A stretch of DNA of 64,000 bases, taken from NCBI GenBank assembly GCA_965232405.1, contig OZ246966.1, forward strand, positions 1,550,001 through 1,614,000. The letters are read 5' to 3'. This document shows positions 17,583 to 25,658 of this stretch, piece after piece (position 1 is the stretch's first letter; every line of letters starts with the position of its first letter). The translations under genes were made by a program, and so were the position numbers. The notes below the pieces were generated by a model, which searched no databases, had not been told where the DNA came from, and saw only the letters and a list, made by a program, of their open reading frames with translations. Source of the DNA: RCIO01 sp965232405 (GTDB taxonomy: Bacteria; Pseudomonadota; Alphaproteobacteria; Rhizobiales; Rhizobiaceae).

Positions 17583-17930
17583 TTGGCCAAGCTCATCTAC
17601 AAGATATGTCCCGCCGAGCTTTGGCGCGAGGCCGAAAAGGTCGGCCAGTTCGACGGTGCGCCGGTGGACCTGGCGGATGGTTTCATTCACTTCTCGACCG
17701 CCGAACAGGTGGTCGAAACGGCGGAACGGCATTTTGCCGGACAGGACGGGCTGCTCCTGATTGCGCTCGATGAGGAGAAGCTGGGGCCGGCGTTGAAATA
17801 TGAGCCATCGCGCGGTGGCGCGTTGTTCCCACATCTCTACGGCCCGCTTCCCATGACCGCTGTTGTGTGGACCAGACCGCTGCCGCTGGGGACGGACGGG
17901 ACGCACGTGTTTCCGCCGCTTACCGCGTGA
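17583..17930 (+). CDS. DUF952-family protein
   Basis: 115 residues matching the DUF952 pattern: LIYKICPAELWREAE at the start, GFIHFSTAEQVVETAERHF in the middle and FPHLYGPLPMTAVV near the end. The His residues in FIHFS and FPHLYG are the conserved ones of the family; the fold resembles ADP-ribose-binding toxins, but no activity is established. The start is TTG 17583. Its TGA stop overlaps the GTG start of pyrD (GTGA), so the two are probably translationally coupled. Confidence 0.9.
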   Translation: MAKLIYKICPAELWREAEKVGQFDGAPVDLADGFIHFSTAEQVVETAERHFAGQDGLLLIALDEEKLGPALKYEPSRGGALFPHLYGPLPMTAVVWTRPLPLGTDGTHVFPPLTA

Positions 17931-19018
17931 AGGCTCTTTTCGACAGGATCGGCCTGCGGTTCCTGTTCAAGCTCGACCCGGAAACCGCCCACGAACTCTC
18001 TGTGAAGGCGTTGGAAACCGGACTGGCCGGCGCGCGGTCGCTGCGACCTGACCCTCGTCTTGCAGTCAATAAGGCGGGGCTTGAATTTCCTAACCCGCTC
18101 GGCATGGCTGCCGGCTACGACAAGAATGCCGAGGCAGCAGACGCGCTGTTGATGCTGGGGTTCGGCTTTGCCGAAGTCGGAACGCTGACGCCGAAACCGC
18201 AGCCGGGAAACCCGAAGCCCCGCATCTTCCGGCTGATCGAGGACAAGGGCGTCATCAACCGGCTGGGCTTCAACAATGAGGGGCATGAGGCGGCATTGGA
18301 CCGTCTTGCGGCGCGCAGCGGCAGACCCGGCATAGTTGGCGTCAATATCGGCTCCAACTGGGATAGCGACGACCGCATTGGCGACTATGTGGCAGGTGTA
18401 CGGACCTTCGCCCCGGTGGCCAGCTATCTGACCGTCAATGTGTCGTCGCCCAACACGCCCGGTCTGCGAAACCTGCAGGCCGGCGAGGCGCTGGCGGAAC
18501 TGCTGTCCCGCGTGATGGAGGCTCGCGCCGAAACGCCGGGCGCCGGCGGAAGGCCTGTGCCGCTGTTCCTCAAGATCGCTCCGGATCTCGCCGACGCCGA
18601 GATTGTCCAGATCGCGGACGAGGTGAAGCGCCAGAAGGTCGACGGCATCATCGTTTCCAACACGACGCTGTCGCGCGCCGGACTGAAGAGCGCGCGGCAA
18701 GGCGAGGCCGGCGGACTGTCGGGCCGGCCGCTCTTTGAGCGTTCAACCGCCGTGCTCGCCAGAATGCGCCGGGCGGTGGGGCCCGAGATGGTGCTGATTG
18801 GCGCGGGCGGGGTTTCCGACACCGTCACCGCGCTTGAAAAGATCCGCGCAGGCGCCGACCTCGTGCAGCTCTACACCGGCATGATCTATGCCGGGCCGGG
18901 GTTGCCGGCGGAAATCGTTTCGGGAATGAGCCGCTTCGCCGCCGAGAACAGTCTGGGTTCGATCACCGAACTTCGCGACAGTGCAGTGAAGCGCTGGGCC
19001 GAGCATCCGCTCGACTGA
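17927..19018 (+). CDS. pyrD: quinone-dependent dihydroorotate dehydrogenase (class 2)
   Basis: 363 residues, the usual length of membrane-associated class 2 PyrD. It oxidises dihydroorotate to orotate with FMN and passes electrons to quinone. The N-terminal amphipathic helices (DRIGLRFLFKLDPETAHELS) mark the quinone tunnel; LGMAAGYDKNAE, NRLGFNNEG, TVNVSSPNTPGLR (with the catalytic Ser) and IIVSNTT, IGAGGV complete the FMN site. The GTG start at 17927 overlaps the stop of the DUF952 gene, as often seen in rhizobia. A longer reading from 17867 is not supported. Confidence 0.97.
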   Translation: MKALFDRIGLRFLFKLDPETAHELSVKALETGLAGARSLRPDPRLAVNKAGLEFPNPLGMAAGYDKNAEAADALLMLGFGFAEVGTLTPKPQPGNPKPRIFRLIEDKGVINRLGFNNEGHEAALDRLAARSGRPGIVGVNIGSNWDSDDRIGDYVAGVRTFAPVASYLTVNVSSPNTPGLRNLQAGEALAELLSRVMEARAETPGAGGRPVPLFLKIAPDLADAEIVQIADEVKRQKVDGIIVSNTTLSRAGLKSARQGEAGGLSGRPLFERSTAVLARMRRAVGPEMVLIGAGGVSDTVTALEKIRAGADLVQLYTGMIYAGPGLPAEIVSGMSRFAAENSLGSITELRDSAVKRWAEHPLD

Positions 19019-19026
19019 TCGGCCAC

Positions 19027-20373
19027 TCAGGCCGCGAACAGCGTTGCTGCGCGTCGGCGCATGACCAGATAGAGGCTCACGCCGCGCACCAGCAGGAAGA
19101 CGTGCAGCGCCGCCCACAGGCCGTGATTGCCGAACAGAGCGCCCAGCCCGAGCAGGGCCGCCAGATAAAGTGCGAATGAAAGGAGCATCATGTTGCGCAT
19201 GTCGCGCGACCATGTCGCGCCAATGAAGACGCCATCCATCTGGAAGGCAAGGACGCCGGACAGCGGCGTGAGCGCGGCCCAGACAAGATAGATGCCGGCC
19301 AGTTCGCGCACGCCGGGCGCTGTCGTCATGAAGGCAATTACGTGGGTGCCGGCAAGAAAGAACGCGGCGGTCGTGACGATTGCCAGACCGAACCCCCAAA
19401 GCGCGGTAAGCCTGACGGTGCGGTTGAAGGCTTCACCATTGCCGGCGCCGACGGCGCGGCCGGCGAGCTGCTCCGCCGCCGCTGCAAAACCATCGAGGAA
19501 AAAGCCGGCGACAAGGAAGAAGTTCATCAGCACCGCATTTGCCGCCAGCGTCACCGTTCCGTATTGCGCGCCCTGACGGGTCAACAGCGCGAACGCACCA
19601 AGCAAAACGAAAGTGCGGATCATGATGTCGCGGTTCAGCGTCATCATCGCGGTGATGGCTGAAAGGTCGAAAACACGAGCACGGGAAACGAAACCCGACC
19701 CGGCAAAACGCCGCAACACGATCGCCATACCCACGGCCGCGCCGATCAATTCGCCGGCGACCGTGCCCCATGCCACGCCCGCTAATCCCCAGCCCATCAC
19801 AAGGCCGAACACAACGGAAAGGACGATATTCATGCCGTTGAGAACCAGCTGGAGCACAAGGCCGAGACTGCCCTCGCCGCGGCCAAGCACATAACCGAGA
19901 ATGGCGTAATTTGTCAGCGACAGGGGCGCGGCGATGATGCGGATGCCGACATAAATGGCGAGCGCCTCGAACACAGCGCGTTCGGGCGCGAAGAACGAAC
20001 CCGACATTTGAATCACCAGAGGCGAGGCAAGGATCATCAGCAGCCCGGCCACTACCGCCAGCACCAGCGCGCGCCAGAACACGGCCTGTTCTTCCCGCTC
20101 GTCTTCCCTGCCCATAGCCTGCGCCACCAGACCGGTGGTGCCGGTGCGCAGGAAATTGAAGGTGGCAAAAAGAAAATCGAAGGTGATCGCCCCGACAGCC
20201 AGACCGCCAAGCAGTGCAGCATCGCCCAGCTGGCCGACAACCGCAGTGTCGACGATACCCAGCAGCGGCGTGGTGACGAAGGCGAGCGTCATCGGCACCG
20301 CAATCGACAGAACCGAGCGGTGAGTCACAACGAAGGCGCGCTTCGGCTGCGCTGTGGCGACGGTGTCGTTCAA
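19027..20373 (-). CDS. MATE-family efflux transporter (DinF-like)
   Basis: A 448-residue membrane protein with twelve helices in two homologous halves, and MATE-type motifs such as AVPMTLAFVTTPLLGIVDTA in helix 1 and FDFLFATFNFLRTGTTGLVAQA in helix 2. It belongs to the DinF-like group, whose members export cationic drugs or other metabolites against Na+ or H+. The TTG at 20373 with GGAG seven bases upstream is preferred; an ATG at 20445 without ribosome-binding site would add 24 unconvincing residues. It is convergent with pyrD and divergent from the deacetylase-family gene. Confidence 0.93.
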   Translation of the reverse strand: MNDTVATAQPKRAFVVTHRSVLSIAVPMTLAFVTTPLLGIVDTAVVGQLGDAALLGGLAVGAITFDFLFATFNFLRTGTTGLVAQAMGREDEREEQAVFWRALVLAVVAGLLMILASPLVIQMSGSFFAPERAVFEALAIYVGIRIIAAPLSLTNYAILGYVLGRGEGSLGLVLQLVLNGMNIVLSVVFGLVMGWGLAGVAWGTVAGELIGAAVGMAIVLRRFAGSGFVSRARVFDLSAITAMMTLNRDIMIRTFVLLGAFALLTRQGAQYGTVTLAANAVLMNFFLVAGFFLDGFAAAAEQLAGRAVGAGNGEAFNRTVRLTALWGFGLAIVTTAAFFLAGTHVIAFMTTAPGVRELAGIYLVWAALTPLSGVLAFQMDGVFIGATWSRDMRNMMLLSFALYLAALLGLGALFGNHGLWAALHVFLLVRGVSLYLVMRRRAATLFAA

Positions 20374-20493
20374 CGGAAACTCCGCGGGAGAAGCAGGCAA
20401 CCCATCTGCACGGATTGGCAACGCCAGGCAAGTTCGTCGGATCATGCCAGCAGCGGCGTTTGCTTGCGCCGCTGCAGCGCCTAGATTGGGGTG

Positions 20494-21396
20494 ATGGCGC
20501 TGCCGATCGTTCACCACCCCGACTATGACGCGAAATTCGCGGTCAACCATCGCTTTCCGATGGGCAAATATTCGGCGCTGATGGCGCGGCTGCGGAAGTC
20601 CGGTCTGGCGCGGACCGAAACGCTGGTGGAATCGTCGCCCGCGCCCGCAGCCTGGCTGCGGCTTGCCCATGACGCCGATTATGTGGACCAGGTGATGCGC
20701 TCCGAGGTCTCGCGCGCCATCGAGCGCGAAATCGGCTTCGAGGTCAGCGAGCGGGTGACGCGGCGCTCGCGACTGGCGGTGGCCGGCACAGTTCTCGCCT
20801 CCGAAATCGCACTGGAAGCGGGCATTGCCTGCAACGCCGCAGGCGGCAGCCATCACGCAAGGCGGGCGCATGGCGCGGGTTTCTGCACTCTCAACGATGT
20901 CGGCGTTGCGGCATCGCTGCTCCTGGCAAATGGCCGCGCCAGCCATATTCTCGTCGTCGACCTGGATGTGCACCAAGGTGACGGCACGGCGGAGATTTTC
21001 AGTGACGAACCCCGCGTCTTCACCTTCTCGCTGCATGCGGAGAAGAACTACCCGGCGCGCAAAGTGCCGTCTCGGTACGACTTTGCGCTACCTGACGCGG
21101 TTCGCGACGCGGCCTATCTTGAATGTCTGGATGACGCGCTAAGGCGCATGGCCGAGGCCTTCACGCCGGACATCGTATTCTACAATGCCGGAGTCGACCC
21201 GCACGAAGACGACAGGCTGGGCCGCCTGTCCCTCACCAATGACGGCATAAGGGCCCGCGACCGCATGGTGATTTCACATTTTCGCGGGCGCGGTGTGCCT
21301 TTGGTCGGCGTGGTCGGCGGCGGTTATGCGCATGACGTGGCAGAGCTTGCCGAGCGCCACGCCATCCTGTTCGAGACGGCGGCCGCCTTCGCGTAG
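20494..21396 (+). CDS. histone-deacetylase-family amidohydrolase
   Basis: 300 residues of the arginase/deacetylase fold. The active-site residues are visible: AGGSHHARRAHGAGFCTLND (His-His pair), VVDLDVHQGDGTAEIF (zinc ligands Asp and His), YNAGVDPHEDDRLG (zinc Asp) and GGGYAHD near the end. Bacterial members remove acetyl groups from small amines or acetyl-lysine; the substrate is unknown. GTG 20491 and ATG 20494 are adjacent; the ATG was chosen. The gene is divergent from the MATE exporter. Confidence 0.93.
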   Translation: MALPIVHHPDYDAKFAVNHRFPMGKYSALMARLRKSGLARTETLVESSPAPAAWLRLAHDADYVDQVMRSEVSRAIEREIGFEVSERVTRRSRLAVAGTVLASEIALEAGIACNAAGGSHHARRAHGAGFCTLNDVGVAASLLLANGRASHILVVDLDVHQGDGTAEIFSDEPRVFTFSLHAEKNYPARKVPSRYDFALPDAVRDAAYLECLDDALRRMAEAFTPDIVFYNAGVDPHEDDRLGRLSLTNDGIRARDRMVISHFRGRGVPLVGVVGGGYAHDVAELAERHAILFETAAAFA

Positions 21397-21397
21397 C

Positions 21398-21664
21398 TCA
21401 GCTGCGACGGTAGTTCAGAATGCGTAGGATGATGAAGGCCGGGATGACGACGGCGGCGCCCAGAAGGATGTAGTCGCCGAAGCGGGCGATCGCCTCGAAG
21501 CCCATTTCCCAGATACGGACGAAGAACTCATGGACACCGCTCAGGATGTCCCAGGGCGTCCAGCCAAAGGCGCTCATGACGATGCCGACCAGAAAGGACA
21601 GGACCAGCAATTTCAGCGCGACGCGCAGCGGTGTATCGCCAAGAATGCGGTTGATGGCTGACAC
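21398..21664 (-). CDS. small membrane protein (DUF6460-like)
   Basis: 88 residues starting at GTG 21664, which has AGGAGA at correct distance. Two hydrophobic helices (VALKLLVLSFLVGIVMSAFG and YILLGAAVVIPAFIILRIL) flank a central amphipathic stretch with conserved-looking WTPWDIL. It resembles the DUF6460 family of rhizobial integral membrane proteins; no function is known. Its stop is one base from that of the convergent deacetylase-family gene. Confidence 0.85.
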   Translation of the reverse strand: MSAINRILGDTPLRVALKLLVLSFLVGIVMSAFGWTPWDILSGVHEFFVRIWEMGFEAIARFGDYILLGAAVVIPAFIILRILNYRRS

Positions 21665-22022
21665 TGAACGGTCTCCTGCTGTTGTCCAGCCTTGCAAATA
21701 CGCATCGCAGGCCGGCGGTTCAACTCAATTGCCGGAAACAAGCGCGACTCAAGCAACGACGCTATAGCTGGCCACCGAATTACACAGTATGATCGGGCAT
21801 TCTCGCGGTGCCTCCGTGAGGGGACAATGTCTCGCTATTCGCGCATTCTTCGTCTCGCCCCAACAACCCGGGACCGGCTGATCACCGCGATCGGTCAGCG
21901 CGCACCGCCGTTCAACCAGACTTGAAGCTTTCAGCGCGAATGCGGGCCCGCGCCCTTGGCGTATTTCCACCGGGCCGCCTTCTGCGCCGAACCGGGCGAA
22001 CCCTTTTCAGGAGTGCTGCGTC
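21665..22022. other. intergenic region with one possible mini-gene
   Basis: This stretch holds the promoter of the DUF6460 gene and, from 21827 to 21925 on the plus strand, a 32-codon frame (ATG preceded by GAGGGG, product beginning MSRYSRILRLAPTTRDRL). The peptide is basic and could be real or chance. No RNA gene or repeat was recognised here. Confidence 0.35.
21827..21925 (+). CDS. possible 32-residue basic peptide
   Basis: ATG 21827 follows GAGGGG by a short spacing and opens a frame of 32 codons ending in TGA. The peptide MSRYSRILRLAPTTRDRLIT is rich in Arg, with no membrane segment. There is no homologue I can name, and the evidence is only start, ribosome-binding site and stop. Confidence 0.25.
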   Translation: MSRYSRILRLAPTTRDRLITAIGQRAPPFNQT

Positions 22023-22217
22023 ATGCAGTCGGTAATCGGTCTCGCGCTTCTGTGCGCGGTGGTGTTTGTGGTGATTGCGGTCAGGCCCAAGGCCTCCGGT
22101 GCTGCTCCGCGGTTCATGTCCTATCCTGCAATGGACGAGATCGTGGCGCTGGTGCTTGCGATCATGGCCGCGTTCGGCATTCTCGTTGCTGGCGACGGTT
22201 TCACGTCGCTGTATTGA
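22023..22217 (+). CDS. 64-residue two-helix membrane protein
   Basis: ATG 22023 has AGGAG nine bases upstream. The product has one hydrophobic helix at the N-terminus (VIGLALLCAVVFVVIAV), a short basic loop (RPKASGAAPRFMSYPAMD) and a second helix (IVALVLAIMAAFGILVAG). Hydrophobic spacing and codon use look genuine. No family is recognised. Confidence 0.65.
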   Translation: MQSVIGLALLCAVVFVVIAVRPKASGAAPRFMSYPAMDEIVALVLAIMAAFGILVAGDGFTSLY

Positions 22218-22634
22218 ACCGTCCGGCGCCGGCAGGGCATCAGATTCACGGTGATCTGGAATGTCCGGCGAAGCTTTGCCGAACCGGCAGCCAGACTATC
22301 TGAACTCGGCCCCATCTTCCCGCAGCGCATTGCCAGCAACACAGGAATACTTCCTGCTCTGAGCAACGGCGCTTGATGTGAAATATGCATCCCCGCCGCT
22401 TGCGAAGATCTAGGTGTATATACTACCTAATCTATATCTTTATCTGAAGCGTTAATGAAATTCCCTCGATCAACATATTTATTAGTTTATTATCACAAAA
22501 TAGATTACGCATTTTGGAGGTCTTATAAATTACAATGCCTGCTTTTATTGATTTTTAACCTGAGATTCCAATCGCCGGTTAACGAATTCGTGCGAGATTC
22601 CCCGCCGGAAAATTCCTCCCGGGGTTCAAAGGAA
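22218..22634. other. AT-rich gap before tadG-like gene
   Basis: No convincing gene is seen. From about 22400 to 22560 the sequence becomes strongly AT-rich (for example TATATCTTTATC, ATTTATTAGTTTATTATC) in a GC-rich chromosome. The frame of the downstream gene stays open to 22455 through this patch, but the encoded residues do not look like protein. It includes an imperfect palindrome at 22411-22429 and probably the promoter of the downstream gene. Confidence 0.6.
22411..22429. promoter_or_regulatory. inverted repeat upstream of tadG-like gene
   Basis: TAGGT and ACCTA arms flank an alternating TA core (TAGGTGTATATACTACCTA), palindromic apart from one extra base. It sits at the left edge of the AT-rich patch, about 200 bp before the coding start, and could bind a dimeric regulator. 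Confidence 0.3.
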
Positions 22635-24548
22635 ATGCCTGGAACGTTTTGGGGCGACCGCCGCGGCAACTATACGCTGCTGACGGCGGCGGCTTTGGTG
22701 CCGATATTGGGCAGTCTGGCACTGGCGGTCGACTACACGATCATGAGCCAGCAGCGACAGGACGTCTTGAATGCACTCGATGCCGCCGGCGTAGCGACCG
22801 CGCGCTACATCACAAAAGGTGCGAGCGGCGCGGTTGCGACTGCCTACGCAAAGGACTTTTTTGAGACCAACTTGAACTCGGTCTCACCGCAACACGCCTC
22901 GCTTACGGTACTCCTGCCGCAAGACAATATGGGCGGCGGTACGCTCAAGCTGTCAGCCAGCATGCAGTATCAGCCCTATTTCGTTCCCGCATTCTCGGCT
23001 CTCCTGGGGGCCGATAACGGGTTGAGCAACCTTGCATTTACGGCTGTCTCGGAAGTGCAACTCAAAAACACGCTCGAGGTTGCCCTCGTACTCGATAACT
23101 CGGGATCGATGGACTACATCGGAGCCGGCTCCGGCAAGAAGCGCATGGTCCTCTTGAAGGACGCCGCCAAACAGCTGGTCGACACGCTTGCGGCCGAAGG
23201 CGCGCAGCTCAAGCAGGTCACGAACCCGGTCCAGTTTTCGGTCGTGCCGTTCGCTGCCTCCGTCAATGTCGGCACGTCCAACAAGACCGCAGCATGGATG
23301 GACCGTGACGGTATCTCGCCGATCCACCACGAGAATTTTGACTGGGCGACGATGCCGTCGAACCAGAAAGTGACGGCGACCAACGGCATCTACTACAAGA
23401 AGGGGGCAGGCTGGGGAGCGGCGGAAAACCAGAAGGTGACCCGCTTCACACTATTCGACGACCTTCAGCGCATTACCGGCACTACCCAGGTGCAGACCGG
23501 CACGACGTCCACGACGACATGCACGGGAAGTGGATCGAAGAGAACGTGTTCAACTACCACAACGCCGGTCTACACGAGCGTCCCGGTCTATGGCGCCTAT
23601 GCCAGCTGGCAGGGATGCGTGGAGGCACGGCCCTATCCTTATAGCATCACCGACGCAGCGCCGAGCGCAGCCACGCCGGCAACGCTTTACGTGCCCATGT
23701 TCGGACCTGACGAGACGGACAACCGCGACAGCTCGAACCGGGCTTCGGAAAACGACTGGTGGGCGGACGGCACAACGAACTCCAACAATTCGTACCGGCA
23801 GAAATACATGCCGAAATACTTCACCGCCGCTCCCAATGGCACGGCTGCGGCCGCAACTTCCACCGGTCCGAACACAAGCTGCACCACGACAGCGATCACG
23901 CCGTTGACGGAGGTTGTATCCAGCGCCGGAAAAGCCAAGGTGAAGGCTGCGATCGACGCCATGCAGTCGAACGGCGCAACCAACGTGCCGGAGGGCCTGG
24001 CGTGGGGCTGGCGCGCGCTGTCGAGCATGGCGCCGTTCACCGAAGGCCGGCCGGAAACGGAAAAGGGCAACGACAAGGTGGTGATCGTGCTGACCGACGG
24101 CGCGAACACCTACTACACGCCATCCTCGCTCGGCTACAACGACCTGGCCGGCAACAAGTCCACCTATTCGGCGTTTGGCTATACCGGCAAAGGCTACAAC
24201 GGCACGTCGACCAGCCGTATCTTCATGAATACGAGTGTCAACAAGACCGACTATTCGAACGGCAACTACACCAGCGCGATGAACGAGCAGTTTGCAGCAT
24301 TGTGCAACAACGCAAAGAATGCGGGCATCACGATCATGACCGTGTCGCTGGATCTGAGCACCAGCAACAGTGCGGAAAAGGCGCAGATCGAAGCACTCAA
24401 GGCCTGCGCCTCGGAATCGCGCTTCCGCCGGCATGCCAACGACCCCACCAAGGCGGCCAAGCTTTACTGGAACGCGACCGGCTCCAGCCTGGCCGAGAAA
24501 TTCAAGGAAATCGGCGAGGAGCTGTCGAACCTTCGCATCGTCGGCTGA
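22635..24548 (+). CDS. TadG-like surface/pilus protein with VWA domain
   Basis: 637 residues. The N-terminus is TadE/TadG-like (FWGDRRGNYTLLTAAALVPI, a single membrane helix with pilin-like preceding charge). From about residue 155 there is a von Willebrand A domain with the metal site VALVLDNSGSMDY (DxSxS) and a later TDGAN motif. A Thr/Ser-rich, Cys-containing insert (TTSTTTCTGSGSKRTC) splits the VWA domain. TadG proteins act in the periplasm with Flp/Tad pili, yet no tad genes are nearby, so it is an orphan copy. The ATG at 22635 has AAAGGA at short spacing; the frame is open further upstream through AT-rich sequence. Confidence 0.88.
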   Translation: MPGTFWGDRRGNYTLLTAAALVPILGSLALAVDYTIMSQQRQDVLNALDAAGVATARYITKGASGAVATAYAKDFFETNLNSVSPQHASLTVLLPQDNMGGGTLKLSASMQYQPYFVPAFSALLGADNGLSNLAFTAVSEVQLKNTLEVALVLDNSGSMDYIGAGSGKKRMVLLKDAAKQLVDTLAAEGAQLKQVTNPVQFSVVPFAASVNVGTSNKTAAWMDRDGISPIHHENFDWATMPSNQKVTATNGIYYKKGAGWGAAENQKVTRFTLFDDLQRITGTTQVQTGTTSTTTCTGSGSKRTCSTTTTPVYTSVPVYGAYASWQGCVEARPYPYSITDAAPSAATPATLYVPMFGPDETDNRDSSNRASENDWWADGTTNSNNSYRQKYMPKYFTAAPNGTAAAATSTGPNTSCTTTAITPLTEVVSSAGKAKVKAAIDAMQSNGATNVPEGLAWGWRALSSMAPFTEGRPETEKGNDKVVIVLTDGANTYYTPSSLGYNDLAGNKSTYSAFGYTGKGYNGTSTSRIFMNTSVNKTDYSNGNYTSAMNEQFAALCNNAKNAGITIMTVSLDLSTSNSAEKAQIEALKACASESRFRRHANDPTKAAKLYWNATGSSLAEKFKEIGEELSNLRIVG

Positions 24549-24640
24549 CGATTGTCAGCACAAGCGTCGACGCCTGGTCATCGTACCGGGCGTCTGCGCA
24601 TTCGGCCGAGCGTCTGCGCTCATTTCGGGGAATGTGAAAC

Positions 24641-24714
24641 TGGAGCGGGTGAAGGGAATCGAACCCTCGTATTCAGCTTGGGAAGCTGCTGCTCTACCAT
24701 TGAGCTACACCCGC
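24641..24714 (-). tRNA. tRNA-Gly (CCC)
   Basis: The minus strand folds into a full cloverleaf. The acceptor stem GCGGGTG pairs with CACCCGC. The D arm is GCTC/GAGC. The anticodon loop TTCCCAA gives anticodon CCC (plus-strand 24680-24682). The T arm is AGGGTTCGATTCCCT. The CCA end is encoded (24641-24643). The sequence closely resembles E. coli tRNA-Gly(CCC). The outermost anticodon-stem pair is a G-A mismatch, which is tolerable. Its 3' end faces away from the repeat-flanked cassette to the right. Confidence 0.96.
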
Positions 24715-24778
24715 AGCGACGCGCATTCATCGTCAGGGCGCGGCCGGTGTCAAGAGATGTGCGCGGCTGAATGGGATT

Positions 24779-24917
24779 AGACCGAGGCTGACTGGCCGCA
24801 ATCTCATGCTACAAGAGCCCTAGGGGAAATGGCGTGGGCAACGCATGGGCTGGAAGGACAAGATCGGGTCGGCGCTGGAGGGTCATCATCCGGGGCTTGG
24901 CCGCCGCGTTGAGCCGA
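24779..24917 (+). repeat. direct repeat, left copy (139 bp)
   Basis: Positions 24779-24917 match 29748-29886 with about six substitutions and no gaps (constant offset 4969). The repeat covers the promoter and first 24 codons of the ion channel gene, whose complete copy follows the right repeat. After 24917 the similarity stops quickly. Confidence 0.95.
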
Positions 24918-24955
24918 AATTACCGGTTATCGTCTCCCGCAGCGACCTTACAATT
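24845..24955 (+). pseudogene. 5' fragment of the ion channel gene
   Basis: The frame beginning MGWKDKIGSALEGHHPGLGR at 24845 is the same as the start of the intact channel gene at 29814. After residue 24 the two part, although a few aligned residues (LPVIVSRSD against LLAIVALSA) suggest decayed homology. No membrane helix survives. Frame continuation beyond 24955 is antisense to the response regulator gene and is not meaningful. It is best explained as the leftover of a partial duplication. Confidence 0.75.
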
Positions 24956-25573
24956 CTAGTCCTGCAATATCTCCGGAATCTTGCGCGCAAGCATCGTCCG
25001 GTTCTGTACCTGGTATTTCCTGAACAGCACGGTCAGATGGTTCTTCACGGTCGGCAGGGCTATCCCCAGTTCCGAGGCGATCTGCTTGTTGGACAGCCCG
25101 CGCTCCACGCGTTCAAGAATTTCGCGTTGCCGGTCGGGGACCTCGGGGTGGTCCGACACGGCTGCAGGCAGGTCCTGACCAGCAAGGATCGTCGGGCTGA
25201 CGAAGCGGCCGCCACGCAGCACCGAACGGATGGCAAAATCCAGATCCTCGAACGCATCCTGCTTCAGGGCGTAACCATCCGCACCGCTCTCCAGGGCGCG
25301 GGTGACGTATTCGGGTTCATCATGCATGGACAGAACCAGCACCAGAAGCGCCGGGTGTGATCGTTTGAGCCTGGAAATTTCGTCGAATGTCATGCCACTT
25401 TTCAGCGACAGGTCCAGCACAACGAGGTCGGCTTGAACCGACTCAACGATCTGAGAAAGCGTCTCCCTGTCTTCCAGACTTGCCACCAGTTCGTGCTCGC
25501 CGGACAGGTGGATCAGCGATTCCAGACCCTGCCGGAACACCGGATGATCGTCGACCAGCACAATCCGCGCCAT
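24956..25573 (-). CDS. NarL/LuxR-type response regulator of cassette
   Basis: 205 residues: receiver with DD at 8-9 and phosphoacceptor Asp54 (DLVVLDLSLKSG), then a LuxR-type helix-turn-helix (RQREILERVERGLSNKQIASELG as two helices, followed by PTVKNHLTVLFRKY). It is divergent from the sensor kinase gene (85-bp gap) and almost certainly its partner, because the kinase is of the HisKA_3 type that pairs with NarL regulators. Its stop lies only 38 bp from the end of the left repeat. Confidence 0.94.
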   Translation of the reverse strand: MARIVLVDDHPVFRQGLESLIHLSGEHELVASLEDRETLSQIVESVQADLVVLDLSLKSGMTFDEISRLKRSHPALLVLVLSMHDEPEYVTRALESGADGYALKQDAFEDLDFAIRSVLRGGRFVSPTILAGQDLPAAVSDHPEVPDRQREILERVERGLSNKQIASELGIALPTVKNHLTVLFRKYQVQNRTMLARKIPEILQD

Positions 25574-25658
25574 CCTCGCCGCCCCCTTTACGTATCGTCA
25601 GTTTCCATACTATTTCGGTGACAGGGGACTTTCGCAAGGCATTTGGCAAGGGGGAGGA

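Noticed and set aside
24641..24917. tRNA-Gly as integration site of an island
   Set aside because: The direct repeat does not include tRNA sequence, and the tRNA 3' end points away from the cassette; no integrase gene is present.
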